From positions 1 through 48,815 of the forward strand of contig JAZRWI010000013.1 of assembly GCA_045599645.1 (NCBI GenBank): a stretch of DNA of 48,815 nucleotides. Reading direction: 5' to 3'. The stretch is from RUG334 sp045599645 (GTDB taxonomy: Bacteria > Muiribacteriota > Ozemobacteria > Ozemobacterales > Ozemobacteraceae). Shown piece after piece: positions 39,186 to 47,297 of this stretch (position 1 is the first letter of the stretch; the number at the start of each line of letters is the position of its first letter). The notes beneath the pieces are model-generated. The model was given only the letters and a program-made list of their open reading frames with translations, had not been told where the DNA came from and ran no database searches. Position numbers and translations under genes: made by a program.

Positions 39186-40628
39186 TTGGCACTTAGCAAC
39201 AGTAAAATTTCCGGTCAGCGAAGCTTTACAGTCTTTTATGTATTTTGGCTTGCAGCAGTAGGTTTTATCACTGTTATGCTCAGAGATTCTGATTTGGGCA
39301 TTTTAGCTGTTTTTGTGATGCTCTGCGTTCTGACTGTTGTTATAAGGCATAGAGCCAAAGAGCAAAATTCATTGAAAATGATTTGCAATTTCTATGAAGA
39401 AGCACACCGTTTGAATGACCTTGAAATGATTCAGACAGACGAACATGCCTACCAAAAAATCCTTAAGGCGGTTCAGGAGCTCGGTAAATTTGACTGGGTT
39501 GTGCTTTTCCTGCTAGATACCGAAAAAAGATGCTTTATTGCAAGCGAAGCCCAGGGAATAAAGCTTGGTAATTTTGAAAATATTAAGTTTGAACAGCTTT
39601 GCAATGGAGATGATAAAGTAGAATCAGACCCTAATATGCTTTCTTTCAAGCTTCTGCAGTATGTTTTCAAAACCTACGATTTTAAGGGCGCCCTTGCCGG
39701 AGCTACACTTACCCATGACAATGCTTTTTACGGCAGTCTTCTTGTTGGAAGATATGATGAAGAGCAGACCCTTACCTCAGAAGATAACTTTAAGCTTGAT
39801 TTGCTTTCTGATCAGGTTTCAATATGCCTTCATAACTATAAAATGCATAAGGAGCTTGAACAAAAAGCCAATGCCCTTGCCGAACGCCAGGTATCTATCC
39901 AGCGTGAGCTTGATATGGCTAGAATTGTTCAGGAAGGTGCTTTGCCCAGAGCTCTGCCTGATGTAAAAGGTTTGAAGGTCGCAACCTTCATTAAGCCTGC
40001 CCGCTGTGTTGGTGGCGATTTCATCCGATATGTCTACGGGAATAACCCAAAGCAGCTTGGTTTCTTAATCGGTGACGTCTGCGGAAAGGGTGTTCCTGCT
40101 TCTCTTGTAATGTCTGTTGTTTACTGCCTCTTTAAAGAAAAGGGAAGCATAGAACGTGACCCTGCTGACTTGATGAGCTCTGTTAATGTTTCCCTGAAGG
40201 AATTTCTTGGAGCAGGCTCTCACTTCAATTCAACTGCACTCTGGGGTGTGTTTGACCTGAATCAAATGACTTTTACTTATGCCAATGCAGGCCACGATTT
40301 CCCGCTTCATTATTGTACAAGTAGCAAAAAGCTTGAAGAATTCCCTTCTACTGGAACATTGCTTGGATTATTCGTAGAAAGTGAATACAAGACACGTTCG
40401 TTCAAGCTGGAACACGGTGACAAAATCATTTTCTATTCAGACGGTCTGGTAGATTTTTTTGAAGCTAAGGAAAATCTTGATGATGGCTACAAACATCTGA
40501 TGGACTTTTTTAAACTCCGTCAGGATAAGACTCCGGAACAGATTATTAAGGAAATCTCGGATCTGGTTGATCAGAACCCAGGCGCTGTGAAGGATGACAT
40601 CACCGCCTCCGTAGTAGCCATAGAATAA
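39186..40628 (+). CDS. GAF-type sensor and SpoIIE/RsbU protein phosphatase
   Basis: 480 residues. Two membrane helices (about 12-52), a GAF-like domain (about 75-215), a short coiled coil (ELEQKANALAERQVSIQREL) and a PP2C-type SpoIIE domain (about 255-480) with metal sites CVGGDF, GDVCGKGVPASL and YSDGLVDF. Such enzymes dephosphorylate anti-sigma antagonists in partner-switching pathways. The start is TTG at 39186. No anti-sigma kinase or STAS protein is encoded nearby. Confidence 0.88.
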   Translation: MALSNSKISGQRSFTVFYVFWLAAVGFITVMLRDSDLGILAVFVMLCVLTVVIRHRAKEQNSLKMICNFYEEAHRLNDLEMIQTDEHAYQKILKAVQELGKFDWVVLFLLDTEKRCFIASEAQGIKLGNFENIKFEQLCNGDDKVESDPNMLSFKLLQYVFKTYDFKGALAGATLTHDNAFYGSLLVGRYDEEQTLTSEDNFKLDLLSDQVSICLHNYKMHKELEQKANALAERQVSIQRELDMARIVQEGALPRALPDVKGLKVATFIKPARCVGGDFIRYVYGNNPKQLGFLIGDVCGKGVPASLVMSVVYCLFKEKGSIERDPADLMSSVNVSLKEFLGAGSHFNSTALWGVFDLNQMTFTYANAGHDFPLHYCTSSKKLEEFPSTGTLLGLFVESEYKTRSFKLEHGDKIIFYSDGLVDFFEAKENLDDGYKHLMDFFKLRQDKTPEQIIKEISDLVDQNPGAVKDDITASVVAIE

Positions 40629-40658
40629 TTCATAATTCATAATTCATAATGCATAATT
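40627..40658. repeat. AATTCAT heptamer array
   Basis: AATTCAT three times, AATGCAT, AATT: 7-bp period. Inverse complement of the GAATTAT heptamer at 33387. Confidence 0.8.
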
Positions 40659-40684
40659 ATTTGTTTGTTTGTTCGATTGGATTT

Positions 40685-40723
40685 GCTACTGCTTTAACCG
40701 GCTCTCTGCTAATGCGAAAGTCA
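40685..40723 (-). repeat. Dispersed repeat D
   Basis: On the minus strand reads GCATTAGCAGAGAGCCGGTT then AAAGCAGTAG. Matches 47092-47123 and, less well, 41140-41176. Sits next to a heptamer array, as does the 47092 copy. A short palindromic block CCTCCTTTTCAAGGAGG follows at 40757. Confidence 0.7.
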
Positions 40724-40872
40724 GAATGTTCAATTTTAATAGAGATGTTTTAACCCCTCCTTTTCAAGGAGGGATTAAGGGAGGTTTTTGATCGGAGCAC
40801 CCAGCATTTAACATTTGCCAAACAAGATAAAGGCAGTATGCTACAAAAGAAAATCTCCCACTACCTTTAACA

Positions 40873-41097
40873 GAGGCTGTCTAAAAACTCGATTTAATGC
40901 ATTCAAAACAAGTTCCTTCTAATATCAAAACCCTCCCTACCCTCCCTTAAAGAGGCTGTCTGAAAAGTCGATTTTATGCATTCGAAACAAGTTTCTTCTA
41001 AAATCAAAACCCTCCCTACCCTCCCTTAAAAAGGGAGGTTTTTAGGAGTCTACTGTACATCGGGATTTTTACCAATTTCTAGTTTTTAGACAGCCTC
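40873..41097 (-). mobile_element. MITE-like element: one half copy and one full copy
   Basis: Half copy 40873-40951 and full copy 40952-41097 (146 bp), GAGGCTGTC to GACAGCCTC. The full copy is flanked by TAAA on both sides (40948-40951 and 41098-41101). Removing it restores CCCTCCCT-TAAA-AGGAGGG, a continuous palindrome. Confidence 0.9.
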
Positions 41098-41139
41098 TAA
41101 AAGGAGGGTTTAAGACATCTCTACTAAATTTTATATGCT

Positions 41140-41176
41140 GACTTCCGCTTTGTAGAGAGTTGGTCGAAGCAGTAGA
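41140..41176 (+). repeat. Dispersed repeat D, diverged copy
   Basis: ACTTCCGCTTTGTAGAGAG then TTGGTCGAAGCAGTAG. The gap 40629-41194 contains only repeats. Confidence 0.6.
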
Positions 41177-41194
41177 AAAAACACGCGCCCTCAA

Positions 41195-42238
41195 TCAAAC
41201 ATAGGAGTGAAGGCTGCTGATTAAGAAGTTTACGGCGAAAAGGGTGAAGAGGGTGACTGAAAAACCGGCTACGGCCAGACAGGCTGTCCAGGTGCCGCTC
41301 CAACCACGCGCTAGTCTAACATGTAAATAGATAGAATAAACAAGGAAGGTTACAAGTGCCCAGGTTTCCTTTGGGTCCCAGCCCCAATAACGGCCCCATG
41401 CCTTGTTTGCCCATACCATGCCGAATACAAGACCGCCAATGGTATATAACGGGTAACCGAGAGCAATAGCCTTATAGGTCAGGTTGTCCAATACAGAATC
41501 TTCTGGCAGCCATTTTTCTGCCCCTCTTCCAATGGCGCCTCTGAATAAATAGGTCATTATTGAAAGCAGAATAGAAACAACGATTGCCGGGCATATCAGC
41601 CAATAAACAATAATCTGCCATTTATCTTCAAATTTTGGATTAGCCTTTAATGTAAGAGCTAACAGAATCATTCCTGCTATGAATATTATGGGCAGACCTA
41701 AGGTAACTACGTAGCATGCAACTTTTTCACTGGTGTTTTCAAAGGTTGTTTTGCCGGCTGAATTGCCAAGTATGCGTCTGAGGCAGTACATATAGCTTAG
41801 AATGAAAGCTACCGCAAAGCATGATTCCCCTAAGAATGCGAGGGAAACATGAACGTGAAGCCACTTAGACTGCAAAGCTGGGATTAATGGAGTTACTTCT
41901 GACGGAAACAGTGATGAAATACCAATCATCATAATAGCAAGAACGCTGGAACCTGCTTCCAGAAAAGCCAAAGGATGCTTTCTTGTAAAGATTACACCAG
42001 CCAGCACTACGAAGGTTGAAAGTGTAACCATGGATTCATACATGTTTGACAGCGGAGGATGACCTGCTTCCTGCCAGCGCATGCCAATAGCCACCAGCGC
42101 ACAAATTGCACCAAACCAGTTGGCAGTGCGGGCAACCTTATAAAGCTTCTGCTTGTTCATACTGAGATAAACACAGTAGAGGCCAAAAGCGAGCAGATAA
42201 AAAGCCATTGCGGCTACGAAAAGTGCTGTTTCGTTCAT
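41195..42238 (-). CDS. ccsA: Cytochrome c biogenesis protein CcsA (System II heme channel)
   Basis: 347 residues, about eight membrane helices. The periplasmic tryptophan-rich WWD heme motif WGRYWGWDPKETWAL is present, with histidines in flanking loops (e.g. LHVHVSLAF). With ResB it carries heme across the membrane and attaches it to apocytochromes c. The start overlaps the ResB stop by one base (TAATG). No thioredoxin-like ResA or CcdA is in the window. Confidence 0.93.
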   Translation of the reverse strand: MNETALFVAAMAFYLLAFGLYCVYLSMNKQKLYKVARTANWFGAICALVAIGMRWQEAGHPPLSNMYESMVTLSTFVVLAGVIFTRKHPLAFLEAGSSVLAIMMIGISSLFPSEVTPLIPALQSKWLHVHVSLAFLGESCFAVAFILSYMYCLRRILGNSAGKTTFENTSEKVACYVVTLGLPIIFIAGMILLALTLKANPKFEDKWQIIVYWLICPAIVVSILLSIMTYLFRGAIGRGAEKWLPEDSVLDNLTYKAIALGYPLYTIGGLVFGMVWANKAWGRYWGWDPKETWALVTFLVYSIYLHVRLARGWSGTWTACLAVAGFSVTLFTLFAVNFLISSLHSYV

Positions 42239-43773
42239 TAGTCTTCCTTCTGAGCTGTTGTCAGTCTATTTTCGAAATCCGGCAGTTCTTTTTTTAGTAA
42301 TGAAGCCGGACGATTTGAATTCAATGCAATTGTGGCTGTGCCGTCATTATTGAAAATAACCCATTCTTCTCTGTAAGAAACGTAAAAGCTGAGCATCATT
42401 CCAAGGCAGAAAAGAATGCAACCGAACCATACAAGCGGCTTGCCAGGGTCATAGGCTACCTGAAGTATTGCTTCGTATTCATAATCGGCACTCTGGAAGG
42501 TAAATTTCAAAGGCAGATTTGATACATGAGCAGCAATTTCTGATTTATCCTGAGCAAAGCACCAGGTATGACCGACTTCGCAGTTAGCCTGAGGATCAAA
42601 AGCAACTATCATTGCTGCTGGATTCTTTAATTCCTGTGAAGCATTAAAGAAACCGCTTTCAGTTATTTTTAAATCTGGCAAAAATGAATTTACTACGATT
42701 GAATGTTGAAAATCTTTAATTGTAAATGCTTCATTTAGATTGACTTCAAGTGTTTGCGGGAAAGAGTCGTCTGCAGGCTTATAGTCTTCCCAGCCTTTTA
42801 CCCCTGGAACGTAGTCTACAATCATTTTAAGGTTTTTCCAGTTCTTGTTCCAGCTTGAAAGATAGAAACCGTAATTTTTATAGGTAACCGGGTAGTTTAC
42901 CTGAATCTTCATGGGTTCTGTTTCAGCAGCAGTTTCGAACAAGGTGCCTGATGCAACCTCAATAAATCTTAGTTCGGCATTCCAGCTTTTAACCTTCTGC
43001 GGATTCCCGTTTTCATCGTTGTAGTGTTCCATCCAGAGCTTATCAAAAGCTACTTTAAATTCCGGATGCATAATGCCATTGTTATAAATCTGGTGCAGGC
43101 TTTCAATCTTTTCACGCATTGTTTCTAAGCGTGAGTCATGAGGATTGAATTGTCTGATGTGTCTTGCCCGGCGACTCATACTGTCAGCTTTTACGGCAGA
43201 ACGGATTACATCTAAAGTCGGCATTGGAATTTTTTCACCGGCTTTACCGGCAATAGACATTTCAACGCCAAATATCAAGCCTAATAGACCACCAAGAAAT
43301 ACAAGAACCAGACCAACATGGAGTATAAGACCACCCACTAGAGCTGCTTTCCCGGAGCTTCTGAAGGCTACCTTCGGGCCATCTTCAAAACGACCGATTT
43401 CGAATCCTTTCAGACTTTCGTCTGATGGCGCTTTTTCCAGTTTTTTTGATATTTCAAAAGCTTGAATTTCAGAAAGAGCAGCGTTTTTAAAACGTGAAAA
43501 AAGCTTTTTGGAAATTGATTTCCAGCGTATATAAACACAAAGCACAGCGGATATGCTCAAAAGGGCAAGAGTGCCAACAAACAGGGCTGAACGATACATA
43601 TCGTCAAACCCCATTCCCAAAATAAACTGCCAGCCCTTTGGAAATGCCTGGATATAATTTATTGCTTCAAGACGCTGCGGTATCAGGGTGCCGGTAATAG
43701 CCAGCAAGGTAAGCAGCATTATAAGAAAGATAGCGGTTTTTAAGGAGGCCAGAAGGCCAAATATTTTTTTCAT
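42238..43773 (-). CDS. resB: ResB-family cytochrome c biogenesis protein
   Basis: 511 residues. Three membrane helices in the N-terminal 180 residues (MKKIFGLLASLKTAIFLIML, ALFVGTLALLSISAVL, GLILHVGLVLVFLGGLLG), a large periplasmic domain and a final helix near 445-470 (VWFGCILFCLGMMLSFYVSY). ResB/Ccs1 forms the heme-channel complex with CcsA. GGTGAAAAG lies before the start. It is the first gene of the two-gene unit. Confidence 0.92.
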   Translation of the reverse strand: MKKIFGLLASLKTAIFLIMLLTLLAITGTLIPQRLEAINYIQAFPKGWQFILGMGFDDMYRSALFVGTLALLSISAVLCVYIRWKSISKKLFSRFKNAALSEIQAFEISKKLEKAPSDESLKGFEIGRFEDGPKVAFRSSGKAALVGGLILHVGLVLVFLGGLLGLIFGVEMSIAGKAGEKIPMPTLDVIRSAVKADSMSRRARHIRQFNPHDSRLETMREKIESLHQIYNNGIMHPEFKVAFDKLWMEHYNDENGNPQKVKSWNAELRFIEVASGTLFETAAETEPMKIQVNYPVTYKNYGFYLSSWNKNWKNLKMIVDYVPGVKGWEDYKPADDSFPQTLEVNLNEAFTIKDFQHSIVVNSFLPDLKITESGFFNASQELKNPAAMIVAFDPQANCEVGHTWCFAQDKSEIAAHVSNLPLKFTFQSADYEYEAILQVAYDPGKPLVWFGCILFCLGMMLSFYVSYREEWVIFNNDGTATIALNSNRPASLLKKELPDFENRLTTAQKED

Positions 43774-43896
43774 CTTTTCACCAATGGTCTAGCTAGTTTA
43801 GCATAAACGGGATATTTTTTGAATATACTTTAAATTTGGGTTGAGGTTTGGTAAAATGTCGTTGTACTGATTGTCAGGTATAAGGTGAAAAGTTTT

Positions 43897-45348
43897 ATGA
43901 GAACATCAAAATCTGCGTTATTAATTGCTATTGCTGCTTTTATGCTCAGCCAGACTCCGGCTGTGTTTGCTGATACTGCTAAGTTACATGTTGATGTAGG
44001 TCTGAATCATTTTTATAAGAACAGATATCTTGAAGCCTACAAGGAATTCAAGACTGCTGTTGAAATGGACCCGACCTATGCGGAAGCCTATTACAATCTT
44101 GGCCGCGTTTATAAGGCCCAGGGCTTTATAAAGGAAGCAATAGTTGAGTTTCAGCTTGCTGTAAGATTAAAGCCGGATTATGTTGCTGCTCAGCGCGAAC
44201 TTGATGCTTTAACAGCATCTCTGGCTTCAGACGTAAATCAGCAGATGCGTGCCCAGGGCCGCGATACCTTCCGCCAGACAGAATTCAGTTCTATGAGTGC
44301 AGAAGATGCTGAAAGCAATGCCCGCAAAATGCTGAATCAGGGCAAGACCGACGAAGCAATCAGATATTATACCGTTGTTGTAAGAGAAAGACCGAACGAT
44401 GTAAGCTCCAGAAAAATGCTCGGTTTCTTGAATTTTAAAACCAATAAATTCACAGATTCTCTAGAACAGTATCAGGCAGCTAGAAAGCTGGCTCCTGCAG
44501 ACGCAGAAATACCTTATGCTATTGGTTTGATTTACATGAAGACAGGTAGCCCCGACAAGGCTGAAACCTTCTTCAAAGATGCTGTGAAGCTTAATTCTAC
44601 TATGGTTAAGTCTTATTTCGCTCTTGGCGAATCCTACGAAGCTCAGGGGAAAATCGACGACGCTGCTTTCCAGTTCAGAAAATGTCTGGAATTGTCTCCA
44701 AACCTCAAAGAAGCTCAGAACAAGCTTGATTACCTGGTTGGCAAGCAGAGCTATAACTATTTCAGCCGCGGTTCTTACCATTATCAGCGTGGCGAATACG
44801 ATAAAGCACTTCCGTTGCTTTCTATGGCAAAGAGCCATGGTAGCCTGACTCCTGACCAGAAGCGCCAGGTTGAAGAAATGCTTAATGCCAGTCAGTACTG
44901 GGTAAACAAAGACCAGGCTGAAAAGCGCGAAACCGCTGAACGTCAGCAGGTTCTTAACAGTGCTACTATTTCCAGAAGCGTAAGTGTCGAAGATGTTTGC
45001 GGTAATCCGGGCTCTTATATGAATAAGGCTGTTGAATGGGAAGGTGCAGTTGAGCTTAAGGAAGAAGATCGCGGAAAGCTTTCTCTCGTAGTTAATTCAA
45101 CTCCCCGCTATGATGCAAAGTCTAATATGAATGGCTGCTTTAAGGTTATTCTTCCAAAGGCAGTAAAGGATGATCCACGTATTTCTGACTATTCAACTAC
45201 TGTCACAGTAAAGGGAAAACTTATAAAGGTAGAAAAGATTTATTACGACGGTTATGGCTATAGTTCCCGCAAACAGCCTGTAGTTGAAGCTGTTGAAATC
45301 GAATTTAACCGCGTAGATTACGATTCTCCTCTTGTATTGAGATTCTGA
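43897..45348 (+). CDS. Exported TPR protein with C-terminal OB-like domain
   Basis: 483 residues from the ATG at 43897 (AAGG 11 nt upstream; a GTG at 43885 is also in frame). A signal peptide is cut near VFA-D. Seven or so TPR units lie between 30 and 320 (ALKEFKTAVEMDPTYAEAYYNLG-type). A C-terminal beta-rich domain (about 365-480: VCGNPGSYMNKAVEWEGAV, TTVTVKGKLIKVEKIYYDG) resembles a small exported OB-fold. It is co-directional and close to the next exported gene, so both may act in the same envelope process. Confidence 0.85.
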   Translation: MRTSKSALLIAIAAFMLSQTPAVFADTAKLHVDVGLNHFYKNRYLEAYKEFKTAVEMDPTYAEAYYNLGRVYKAQGFIKEAIVEFQLAVRLKPDYVAAQRELDALTASLASDVNQQMRAQGRDTFRQTEFSSMSAEDAESNARKMLNQGKTDEAIRYYTVVVRERPNDVSSRKMLGFLNFKTNKFTDSLEQYQAARKLAPADAEIPYAIGLIYMKTGSPDKAETFFKDAVKLNSTMVKSYFALGESYEAQGKIDDAAFQFRKCLELSPNLKEAQNKLDYLVGKQSYNYFSRGSYHYQRGEYDKALPLLSMAKSHGSLTPDQKRQVEEMLNASQYWVNKDQAEKRETAERQQVLNSATISRSVSVEDVCGNPGSYMNKAVEWEGAVELKEEDRGKLSLVVNSTPRYDAKSNMNGCFKVILPKAVKDDPRISDYSTTVTVKGKLIKVEKIYYDGYGYSSRKQPVVEAVEIEFNRVDYDSPLVLRF

Positions 45349-45368
45349 CGCTAATAAGAAAATATTAC

Positions 45369-46043
45369 ATGGGTAAATATTTTAAAATAGCTTTCTTCCT
45401 TCTTTGCATGGCTTCCTTTTGTTCTATTGCCTATGCAGTAGACTGCCCGGCATGCGGTTCCCTGGACTTGCCCAGTCTTATTATGCTTTGTCCTGACTGT
45501 GGGGCCAGCATTTATGATTATGCCTATGAAAAGAAGGGCACAGACCGTTCTGCACTCATCGTAAGGCTGTTCTATACAGGTGATAATCCTGACAAGCTTT
45601 CAACCTATGCAAAGCTTTATGTTAATGGAACATACATGGGCAACATCGAACAGGTCGAAAAGCAAAAGCGCACTGAAGAAGGCCTGAAAGGCTGGAGCGA
45701 CGGTTTAGGCGACAAATATACCGCTTATTATGAAAGGGAATTCAGGAATATTCCTGTCGGTCAGCTTAAGGTCGAACTTGAAATGCGTTTTACCCGTTTG
45801 TATGGCTACGGTCGCAGCTATAAGCGTGTTGTTTTCCCGTATGTAATGTTTAACGGTAAGGAAAAGACCACCATCGAGCATTCTTTTTCCAGCGCAACTG
45901 ACTTCAGCGTAATCGACAAAAAGAAAAAGCAGCAGATGGAAGAAGAAGCCAAAAAACTCCAGAACGCCCTCCCTGCAATATCCGATGCCAAACTAAAAAC
46001 CGCCACCGGCACCGTAAAGCTAGACATCGGCCTTTTCGACTAA
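45369..46043 (+). CDS. Exported protein with N-terminal zinc ribbon
   Basis: 224 residues with signal peptide (cut near AYA-V23). The mature N-terminus has CPACGSLDLPSLIMLCPDCG, a four-cysteine zinc-ribbon. Such ribbons are normally cytoplasmic. A beta-rich domain (about 58-165, ALIVRLFYTGD, LYVNGTYMGNIEQV) and a basic, helical tail (KKKKQQMEEEAKKL) follow. No family name is recognised. It begins 20 nt after the TPR gene with a weak ribosome site, probably the same transcript. Confidence 0.75.
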   Translation: MGKYFKIAFFLLCMASFCSIAYAVDCPACGSLDLPSLIMLCPDCGASIYDYAYEKKGTDRSALIVRLFYTGDNPDKLSTYAKLYVNGTYMGNIEQVEKQKRTEEGLKGWSDGLGDKYTAYYEREFRNIPVGQLKVELEMRFTRLYGYGRSYKRVVFPYVMFNGKEKTTIEHSFSSATDFSVIDKKKKQQMEEEAKKLQNALPAISDAKLKTATGTVKLDIGLFD

Positions 46044-46062
46044 TCTACTAACCCCCAATTCC

Positions 46063-46254
46063 CCGCCCTGCGAGGCCTTCCTCCAGCTGGGGGAAGGTGG
46101 CACGCGCAGCGTGACGGATGAGGGTGATTTTCTAGCCCTTCTTCCTTCAGGGAGAAGGTGGCACAGCACAGCTGTGACGAATGTGGGTCCCGCCCCCGCG
46201 AGGCCTTCCTCCGCTCGGGGGAAGGTGGCACGCGCAGCGTGACGGATGAGGGTC
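46063..46254. repeat. REP-like repeat (family C), three copies
   Basis: Copies at 46063-46123, 46133-46189 and 46190-46254. Each has CCTTC..GAAGG then TGGCAC...GTGACGRATGWGGG. Stem variants are CACGC-GCA-GCGTG (outer copies) and CACAGC-ACA-GCTGTG (middle). The gap 46044-46386 holds only these and the promoter below. Confidence 0.88.
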
Positions 46255-46334
46255 CCATCCACTGCAAAAAAATCCTAAAAATTATGCATTCGAATAAATT
46301 CTCAAGCCTGTATTTGATTGCCCTGAACAGCGTA

Positions 46335-46374
46335 TTGACAACATCATTACAATTTAATATGATTACTTATGTAA
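46335..46374 (+). promoter_or_regulatory. Promoter and operator-like dyad of the RelB/ParE pair
   Basis: Consensus TTGACA (46335-46340), 17-nt spacer, TATGAT (46358-46363). TTAC-TTAT-GTAA (46363-46374) just downstream is a dyad at the expected start site, suitable for antitoxin binding. Confidence 0.7.
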
Positions 46375-46386
46375 GAGGTGTAAAAA

Positions 46387-46686
46387 ATGACTACATATTT
46401 GCAGGTAAGAACAAATGAAGCGGATAAAGAAGCTGCAGGACGTATTCTAGAACAACTAGGAACTAATTTTTCCAGCGTTATCAATATGCTTTTAAAACAG
46501 ATTGTGCTTACTAAGAGCATACCTTTTGATATTAAACTTCCCAACAACAAACCTGTTGCTATGGGCAACCTGACTAAAAGCCAATTAGATGATGAACTGC
46601 GAAAAGGCTTAGAGTCTTCTGAAAACCAAGAGTGTTTATCTGTTGCTGAAGTAGACGAAGATCTTAAAAGAGAATTTAATATCTAA
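46387..46686 (+). CDS. RelB/DinJ-family antitoxin
   Basis: 99 residues. The N-terminal ribbon-helix-helix part (YLQVRTNEADKEAAGRILEQLGTNFSSVINMLLKQIVLTKSIPFDI) is typical of RelB/DinJ, and the flexible charged C-terminal part would wrap the toxin. GAGG lies 8 nt before the ATG. It starts a two-gene operon and probably represses it through the dyad upstream. Confidence 0.88.
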   Translation: MTTYLQVRTNEADKEAAGRILEQLGTNFSSVINMLLKQIVLTKSIPFDIKLPNNKPVAMGNLTKSQLDDELRKGLESSENQECLSVAEVDEDLKREFNI

Positions 46687-46690
46687 CCAT

Positions 46691-47014
46691 ATGTACAAAG
46701 TAATCTACACACCATTGGCCGTAGAAGATCTTAAATCTATATATAAATATATTGCATTTTTCTTAAAAGCACCACAAACAGCGCAATCACAAACAAATAG
46801 AATCAGACATTCAATAAAAGCTTTGAATGAATTTCCTGATAGAAATAAGGTAGTAGACTGGGAGCCATGGAAATCTCTTTATATGCACCAACTTCCTGTT
46901 GATAAATATGTAGTATTTTATCTGGTAAATAAAACAGATCAAACAGTAAAAATCGTTAGAATATTTTATTCTGGCCGAAACCTAGAAGACATTGTTGCAA
47001 ATGAAGTTCTTTAA
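46691..47014 (+). CDS. RelE/ParE-superfamily toxin
   Basis: 107 residues, the usual size. ParE/RelE fold marks: YKVIYTPLAVEDLKSIYKYIAFFL at the N-terminus, the central LNEFPDRN, YVVFYLV and the ending VKIVRIFYSGRNLEDI. Sequence alone does not separate a gyrase poison (ParE) from a ribosome-dependent RNase (RelE); the long first helices favour ParE. It follows the antitoxin by 4 nt with a poor ribosome site, so translation likely depends on coupling. Confidence 0.88.
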   Translation: MYKVIYTPLAVEDLKSIYKYIAFFLKAPQTAQSQTNRIRHSIKALNEFPDRNKVVDWEPWKSLYMHQLPVDKYVVFYLVNKTDQTVKIVRIFYSGRNLEDIVANEVL

Positions 47015-47022
47015 ACTTAAAA

Positions 47023-47090
47023 ATTCTCCATTCTCCATTCTCCATTCTCAATTTTCAATTTTCAATTCTCCATTCTCAATTCTCAATTCA
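47023..47090. repeat. ATTCTCC/ATTCTCA heptamer array
   Basis: About nine 7-bp units (ATTCTCC three times, ATTCTCA, ATTTTCA twice, ATTCTCC, ATTCTCA twice). Confidence 0.85.
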
Positions 47091-47091
47091 G

Positions 47092-47123
47092 GCATTAGCA
47101 GAGAGCCGGTCGAAGCAGCAGTA
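47092..47123 (+). repeat. Dispersed repeat D
   Basis: GCATTAGCAGAGAGCCGGTC then GAAGCAGCAG, directly after the heptamer array. Confidence 0.7.
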
Positions 47124-47297
47124 ACCTCAAAAGACCGTCTCCATTGCCGCTGAAGTGCCAATAGGGACGATATGTTAGAAAGCCATTTAATTATTTACCG
47201 TTTCCTATTTTTCTTTGAATACACAAAATGAGTTATAATGGCAATATGTGAGTTTTTCAACAATAATCCACTTCAAACCTGTGCTCAGGTTTTTCTG

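Noticed and set aside
46020..46418. Open frames through the family C repeats
   Set aside because: Coding potential is a by-product of GC-rich palindromes; frames exist on both strands over the same bases.
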